From the NCBI GenBank assembly GCA_009692615.1, contig SHYW01000012.1, forward strand, positions 1 to 62,997: a DNA stretch of 62,997 nt. Direction: 5' to 3'. The translations under genes and the position numbers were made by a program. Below, in pieces: positions 59,070 through 62,997 of the stretch. Origin of the DNA: Deltaproteobacteria bacterium. GTDB taxonomy: Bacteria; Desulfobacterota; Binatia; UBA9968. The notes under the pieces are model-generated. The model did no database searches and had not been told where the DNA came from. It was given only the letters and a program-made list of their open reading frames with translations. Position 1 is the stretch's first letter. Every line of letters begins with the position of its first letter.

Positions 59070-60051
59070 ATGTTTCGAGTCAAACTGCTGAGAATGTCGT
59101 TTTTTGTAGTCGTTTCTTGCTTCATGTCAGTGGCCGTCGTCCACGGGCAAAACAAAATTCGCGCCGCTTATAGTTCCACCAGCGGGATTTTTACGCCGGT
59201 GTGGATCGCCTCTGATGAGCGGCTCTATCAAAAGCATCAAACCGACGCCGATCTAGTTTTCATCGGCGGCTCGGCGGTGGCGGTGAGCGCGCTAATCGCC
59301 GGCGAAATCGATTTCATCTACGGCGGCGCCGATCCGATTATCGCTGGGATATTGGCGGGTGCGGATCTAACGCTTGCCGGATTTATTTCCACCACCACGC
59401 CGATCAGCCTGTATGTCGCCCCCGGTTATACGAAAGTCGAAGACCTCAAGGGCAAAAACGTCGCCGTGACGCGTTTGGCTTCCAGCACCGCCTATATGGC
59501 CAAGGTTTGTTTCAGCCAGTATCGTTTGGAACCGATGAAAGACATCATGTTGATTCAGTCGGGCGGCTACCCTGAGTCGTTGGCGGCGCTGCAAGCGGGG
59601 CGCATGCAGGGGGCGATGTTGTCGCCGCCGTTCACCTATCGTGCTGAGGCTTTGGGTTATAAACGGATTTGGAACGGCGCCGGGGTGGAATATCCGTCCT
59701 TCGTTTTGGCCACGCGTAAAACGTTCATTCGCGACGCCGCCGAACGAGCGCTGCGTGCGTTCACCGCCGTGGCTGAAGGCGTGCATATCTTCCGCACCGA
59801 CAAAGAACGGGCGATGCCCATCATGGGCAAATACACGCGCGTCACCGACCGGACGATTCTAGAGAGCACCTACGCCGATAACTAAAGATGTCTACAGTCC
59901 CTTGCTACGGCCGACGGCGAGCGGTGTGAAACCGATTCTCGAAGTGCTCGCCGCGTCTAATCCCAAAGCGGCGGGAGCGAAGCCCGAGCAGTTTATCGAT
60001 TTGACTTTGTCGCGGCGTTTGGAAGAAAGTGGCGCGATGAAAAAATTCTAG
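59070..60051 (+). pseudogene. NMT1-like substrate-binding protein with a frameshift
   Basis: The ATG at 59070 begins a normal signal peptide (MFRVKLLRMSFFVVVSCFMS) and 271 residues of NMT1 fold: IRAAYSSTSGIFTPVWIASD, AVSALIAGEIDFIYGGADPI and VEDLKGKNVAVTRLASST. The frame then stops at 59883-59885 (TYADN-stop). One base further on, the reading continues KDVYSPLLRPTASGVKPILE and ends AKPEQFIDLTLSRRLEESGA, the normal family tail, at 60051. An extra base near 59883 explains it. Either a recent pseudogene or a base-call error; the rest is intact. Confidence 0.75.
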
Positions 60052-60059
60052 AATGGGAG

Positions 60060-60122
60060 ATTGGCGGCAAAGATCCCCTCCTCTTTCCTTCTCCGCAAGC
60101 GGGGGAGGATGAAGGTGGGGGC
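60060..60122. repeat. CT/AG-rich inverted repeat
   Basis: CAAAGATCCCCTCCTCTTTC and TTCTCCGCAAGCGGGGGAGG then ATGAAGGTGGGGG. The same style is found at 37186-37215 (CCCCCTCGACGGGGGAAGA, AAGATGGGGGT) and in the CoA-transferase linker. Confidence 0.5.
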
Positions 60123-60128
60123 TGCTTG

Positions 60129-61169
60129 CTATTTCAAATCGTAAAACCGTTTGGCGTTACTGCTGAACACTTTTCGCTTCACCTGTTCCGACAAATCCGT
60201 TCTCTCCCAGAATTCAGGGATGTCTTTGGCGAACACGCCGGCTTCCCGTTCGTGGGGGAAGTCGGTGGGGTACATCATGAAATCCTCGCCCATCTCGCGG
60301 GCGACGACGTCCAAGGTCTTCTCGTCAGTTTCGCAGGTGACGTAGATATTACCGCTCTTGAAATATTCGCTGGGTTTTTTGCTGAGTGGAAAATGGTTGC
60401 GCTTGCGGTCGATATGATCTTTCTCGTCCAAACGATCCATCATGTAGGGAATCCAGCCGGCGCCGGCTTCAAGAAAGCCGATGCGCAGTTTGGGAAACAG
60501 ATCGAAGACGCCGTCGAGGACGACGCTGGTGAGCTGAATCATTTGGGCGATGGGATGCTCCAGGGTGTGGATCATCGACATGGTTTGCAAAAAGTCGAAA
60601 CCCAAATCAGCGCTCACCGCGCCGTGCACGGTCAGCGGAACGTTCAACTCCTCAGCGGCCTTATAGATCGGGTGGAAATCGGCGTGGCCGTAACCTTTGT
60701 TGAGTTTCGTCACCGCCGGCAAGAGTCCCGCGACCATGCCGTAATCTTTGACGCAGCGGCGAAGTTCGTTGGCGGCCTCCTGCGGGTTTTGGACCGGCAA
60801 CAACGCTACGCCCTTCAAGCGCTTATCGACCTTGCAGTAGCGGTCGTAAAGCCAGTTGTTGTACATGCGCGCGACGACGCAGGCCCAATCGTGATCTTGG
60901 ATTAGACCGGCGGACAGCGCGGCGGTTGGATAAAGCACCGCGCTGGAGATTTTTGAGCCTTCGATGAATTCGATCCAGCTATTCACATCGACTTTTGTGA
61001 CCTTGTTCAAGCCGCGCACGAAGCCGCGCGGCCAGCCGTCGAGGGACGGGAAAATCGAAAACGTCCCGGTGCGGCGATGGCCTTTGTAGTCGCCGTCAAA
61101 GTACTGTTCCAACTCGGCGTCGGTTTCCAACACATGGCCGTCGGCATCGATGACTTCTACTCCATCCAT
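60129..61169 (-). CDS. COG2159 amidohydrolase family 2
   Basis: 346 residues from the ATG at 61169 (AGGAGAG upstream); a TTG seven codons further up would add residues MNRRALV. GVEVIDADGHVLETDAELEQ has the D-x-D-x-H metal motif; LTVHGAVSADLGFDFLQT and MMYPTDFPHEREAG give the histidine and the catalytic-type Asp. It is convergent with the frameshifted binding protein and divergent from the next amidohydrolase, so probably expressed alone. Close in layout to 32697 (MEPNF-like region absent). Confidence 0.83.
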   Translation of the reverse strand: MDGVEVIDADGHVLETDAELEQYFDGDYKGHRRTGTFSIFPSLDGWPRGFVRGLNKVTKVDVNSWIEFIEGSKISSAVLYPTAALSAGLIQDHDWACVVARMYNNWLYDRYCKVDKRLKGVALLPVQNPQEAANELRRCVKDYGMVAGLLPAVTKLNKGYGHADFHPIYKAAEELNVPLTVHGAVSADLGFDFLQTMSMIHTLEHPIAQMIQLTSVVLDGVFDLFPKLRIGFLEAGAGWIPYMMDRLDEKDHIDRKRNHFPLSKKPSEYFKSGNIYVTCETDEKTLDVVAREMGEDFMMYPTDFPHEREAGVFAKDIPEFWERTDLSEQVKRKVFSSNAKRFYDLK

Positions 61170-61271
61170 GACGAGTGCTCTCCTATTCAATAGAAACTTA
61201 AGGTTACCGTTGGCTTAACACTCAGGTGCGATTTATGTCAACGTTGGGGGCAAGAAGAAGAGAAGATTGCT

Positions 61272-61345
61272 CACCACGCAGGACACGGAGATCACAGAGG
61301 GTTCAGAATATAATTTTCTCCGTGCTCTCTGTGGCCTCCGTGGTG
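61272..61345. repeat. CACCACG...CGTGGTG inverted repeat
   Basis: CACCACGCAGGACACGGAGA and TCACAGAG (61272-61299) face CTCCGTGCTCTCTGTGGCCT and CCGTGGTG (61318-61345). A word family found widely in bacterial spacers; it stands between two divergent amidohydrolase genes. Confidence 0.6.
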
Positions 61346-61425
61346 AAAACATCTTGCTCGATGGCTTTGACAGCGCTTCGACGGCCATGGTTAAACGGGC
61401 CATCAGCTGATTCGGGAAAAATGCT

Positions 61426-62544
61426 ATGATCAACGGATACAAAATTTACGACGCCGATGCCCATGTCAATGTCGCGCCGCAGATGTGGGAAGACTTGCCG
61501 AAAGAGTTCGCGGCGCGCCGGCCGCGGCCGGCGTTGGTTCATGACGGCGCGGAGCTGGCGGCGTTCACTGCCGGCTGGCTTGTCGATGGCCGGATGGAGC
61601 CGCATGCGCTCGGTCCCGGCTTGCAGCCGGCCAACCCGCCGCGCTGGGTGGTCGAGGGAACCGATCGCGGCTCGCTGACGCTGATCGATACCGACGCGCG
61701 CATTCGCGATCTCGATCGGCTCGGCATCGACATTCAATTTCTATTTCCGTCGACGTTGTATGCGCGCTGGAGCGCCGATCCTCGCTTCGAAGCGGCGCTG
61801 TTTCGCGCCTTCAATCGCTTTATCGCGCGCCAAACCAAGCCCCAGGCGAAACGTTTGAAATGGGCCGGTCTGATTCCGCTGCGCGAACCGCGCGAGTCGA
61901 TTCGAGCATTGGAAGAGATGCTCAAGCTCGGCGCTTGCGCCGCTGTGGTGTTCGGCACGGCGCGGGAGAAAATGCTTTGCGACGAGAGCTTTAACGATTT
62001 CTGGGATGAGTTCGCGCGCTGTAAGCTGCCGCTCTGCGTTCATATGGCGGCGAGCTTTCCGGCTTTCGATAGCTGCGTCGAAACCTTTCTCGACGCCCAT
62101 GCGCTGAGCATGGCGTTGCCGGCGCAGATGGCGTTCGTCGCGCTGCTCGGCCATGGCATGATGGACCGCTATCCCGATCTGCGCATAGCGTTTATGGAGT
62201 TCGGCGCCGAGTGGCTTTTCTACATGGTCGGGCGCATCGATCACTACATTCCGCGCGACCGCGAGATTCAACCGAAATTACTTGAAGCGAAGATGCCCAA
62301 GACGACGATGAAAGAATGTCTCAAGTCGGGCCGCTTTTTCATCTGCGGCGAGATGGAAGATCCATTGATGCGTGAAGAGATCGCTCTGCTCGGCGAAGAT
62401 CAGTTGCTGTTCTCGTCGGATTATCCCCACGGCGAAGGGCGGGAGAATGCCGCCCAGGAACTGTTGGCGCGCCGTGATATTACCGACGGCCAGAAGCGGA
62501 AGATTCTTTACGATAACCCGATTAAACTGTTTGGCGCGGTGTAA
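61426..62544 (+). CDS. COG2159 amidohydrolase family 2
   Basis: 372 residues. GYKIYDADAHVNVAPQMWED (metal motif D-x-D-x-H), LCVHMAASFPAFDSCVETF (barrel His) and LLFSSDYPHGEGRENAAQ (catalytic-type Asp) define the family. It is the only one of the six that starts with an AMIDO-like LPKEFAARRPRPALV insertion after the metal motif. ATG behind a GGGAAAA stretch, weakly Shine-Dalgarno. Divergent from the gene at 60129 with a repeat between them; followed by a CCCCC repeat and the partial binding protein. Confidence 0.82.
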   Translation: MINGYKIYDADAHVNVAPQMWEDLPKEFAARRPRPALVHDGAELAAFTAGWLVDGRMEPHALGPGLQPANPPRWVVEGTDRGSLTLIDTDARIRDLDRLGIDIQFLFPSTLYARWSADPRFEAALFRAFNRFIARQTKPQAKRLKWAGLIPLREPRESIRALEEMLKLGACAAVVFGTAREKMLCDESFNDFWDEFARCKLPLCVHMAASFPAFDSCVETFLDAHALSMALPAQMAFVALLGHGMMDRYPDLRIAFMEFGAEWLFYMVGRIDHYIPRDREIQPKLLEAKMPKTTMKECLKSGRFFICGEMEDPLMREEIALLGEDQLLFSSDYPHGEGRENAAQELLARRDITDGQKRKILYDNPIKLFGAV

Positions 62545-62560
62545 AATTGTTGACCAAGTA

Positions 62561-62648
62561 AAAAATCCCCCTCGGTCCCCCTTTTTCAAAGGGGGAAGGG
62601 TGAGGACCGGTTCCCCCCTCTTTGAAAAAGAGCGGTTGGGGGAGATTT
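62561..62648. repeat. AAATCCCCC...GGGGGATTT inverted repeat, copy 2
   Basis: AAAAATCCCCCTCGGTCCCC and TTTTTCAAAGGGGGAAGGG on the left; CCCCCCTCTTTGAAAAAGAG and GGTTGGGGGAGATTT on the right. The same family as 50081-50172. It is just upstream of the last gene and includes its ribosome binding site region. Confidence 0.7.
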
Positions 62649-62668
62649 GAGTGAGAGCGAGGTTTGCA

Positions 62669-62997
62669 ATGGATAGACAATGGCGATTCCGGTTGTTGCT
62701 AGTTTCGATAATTATACTCGGGTTGTTCACACCTCCGCATGCGCAAGCGCAAACGCCGATCAAGATCGGTATCGTCAGTCCGACCTTCGGCCATGCGCCG
62801 TTTTATGTCGCGCGCGCCAAAGGATTTTACCAAGCGGAAGGGCTGATCGGCGAGGTCATCGTGATGAATCGCGACGATTTGATCTTGCAGTCGTTGGTTT
62901 CCGATTCGATTCAGTTCGGCAATATTTCTCCAAGCGCTTATTTTCCGGCGCGGGATCAGGGATTGACTGATTTGAAAATCATCGCCGGCTCGTTCAA
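62669..62997 (+). CDS. NMT1-like substrate-binding protein, cut by the window edge
   Basis: First 109 residues of a binding protein; the frame is open to the last base. Signal peptide RFRLLLVSIIILGLFTPPHA, then IKIGIVSPTFGHAPFYVARA and KGFYQAEGLIGEVIVMNRDD, the NMT1-type opening, and SLVSDSIQFGNISPSAYFPA. Starts at ATG 62669, or GTG 62651 in the same frame 6 bases after a GGGGGAG. The 14th binding protein of this family in the window. Confidence 0.8.
   Translation, partial: MDRQWRFRLLLVSIIILGLFTPPHAQAQTPIKIGIVSPTFGHAPFYVARAKGFYQAEGLIGEVIVMNRDDLILQSLVSDSIQFGNISPSAYFPARDQGLTDLKIIAGSF

Noticed and set aside
1-62997. tRNA, rRNA, CRISPR arrays, integrase or phage genes
   Set aside because: I looked for T-loop-like motifs, regular direct repeats with spacers, and recombinase motifs and saw none that I could defend.

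Overview
The window is a dense, fairly GC-rich stretch of 62 recognisable genes (58 intact, 3 broken or frameshifted, 1 running off the right edge) with almost no RNA or phage signal. The gene set is dominated by secreted substrate-binding proteins (SBPs), ornithine-cyclodeaminase/mu-crystallin (OCD) family reductases, COG2159 amidohydrolases and acyl-CoA enzymes, and the spacers are full of word-like inverted repeats. That mix is what I would expect from an uncultured soil or groundwater lineage of the Binatota/Rokubacteria/Tectomicrobia/'deltaproteobacterial' kind. This placement is inference from gene content only; there is no rRNA or marker gene here.

Layout. 452-3061: FAD dehydrogenase plus SBP. 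3229-10009, mostly minus strand: secreted hydrolase-like protein, hypothetical, SBP, a PIN/Phd toxin-antitoxin pair, VOC protein, iron-type SBP and an OCD protein. 10102-25814, plus strand: a long run alternating OCD proteins and SBPs, with one amidohydrolase and one Rieske oxygenase. 25838-33860: small genes, a frameshifted YgiT zinc finger, an orphan molybdenum hydroxylase subunit, amidohydrolases, a Gfo/Idh/MocA oxidoreductase and a BrnT/BrnA pair whose toxin has an amber codon. 34003-37165: a compact five-gene cluster (see below). 37236-56012: heme-oxygenase-fold protein, more SBPs, and a CoA catabolic region (acyl-CoA ligase, three crotonase-fold enzymes, nitronate monooxygenase, double CaiB transferase, acyl-CoA dehydrogenase). 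56126-62997: VOC, Bug-type SBP, three amidohydrolases, a frameshifted SBP and a partial SBP at the edge.

Most interesting: two genes of the 34003-37165 cluster only make sense if UGA is read as selenocysteine. The first is a DUF411/CopG-like thioredoxin-fold copper protein in which UGA replaces the first Cys of the CxCC motif, with a bacterial-SECIS-like hairpin 17 nt downstream. The last is a 73-residue protein of no family I recognise with two in-frame UGA codons spaced as UxxxU, followed by one perfect 7-bp hairpin that lies within the accepted distance (34 and 22 nt) of both. They bracket two tandem SBPs and a conserved-looking hypothetical in what looks like one operon.

Second theme: 21 SBPs of four families but not one ABC permease, ATPase, or TctA/TctB-type membrane protein. 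Together with six OCD proteins that lack canonical OCD active-site stretches, this suggests either many ligands feeding a few shared transporters elsewhere, or SBPs doing something other than transport.
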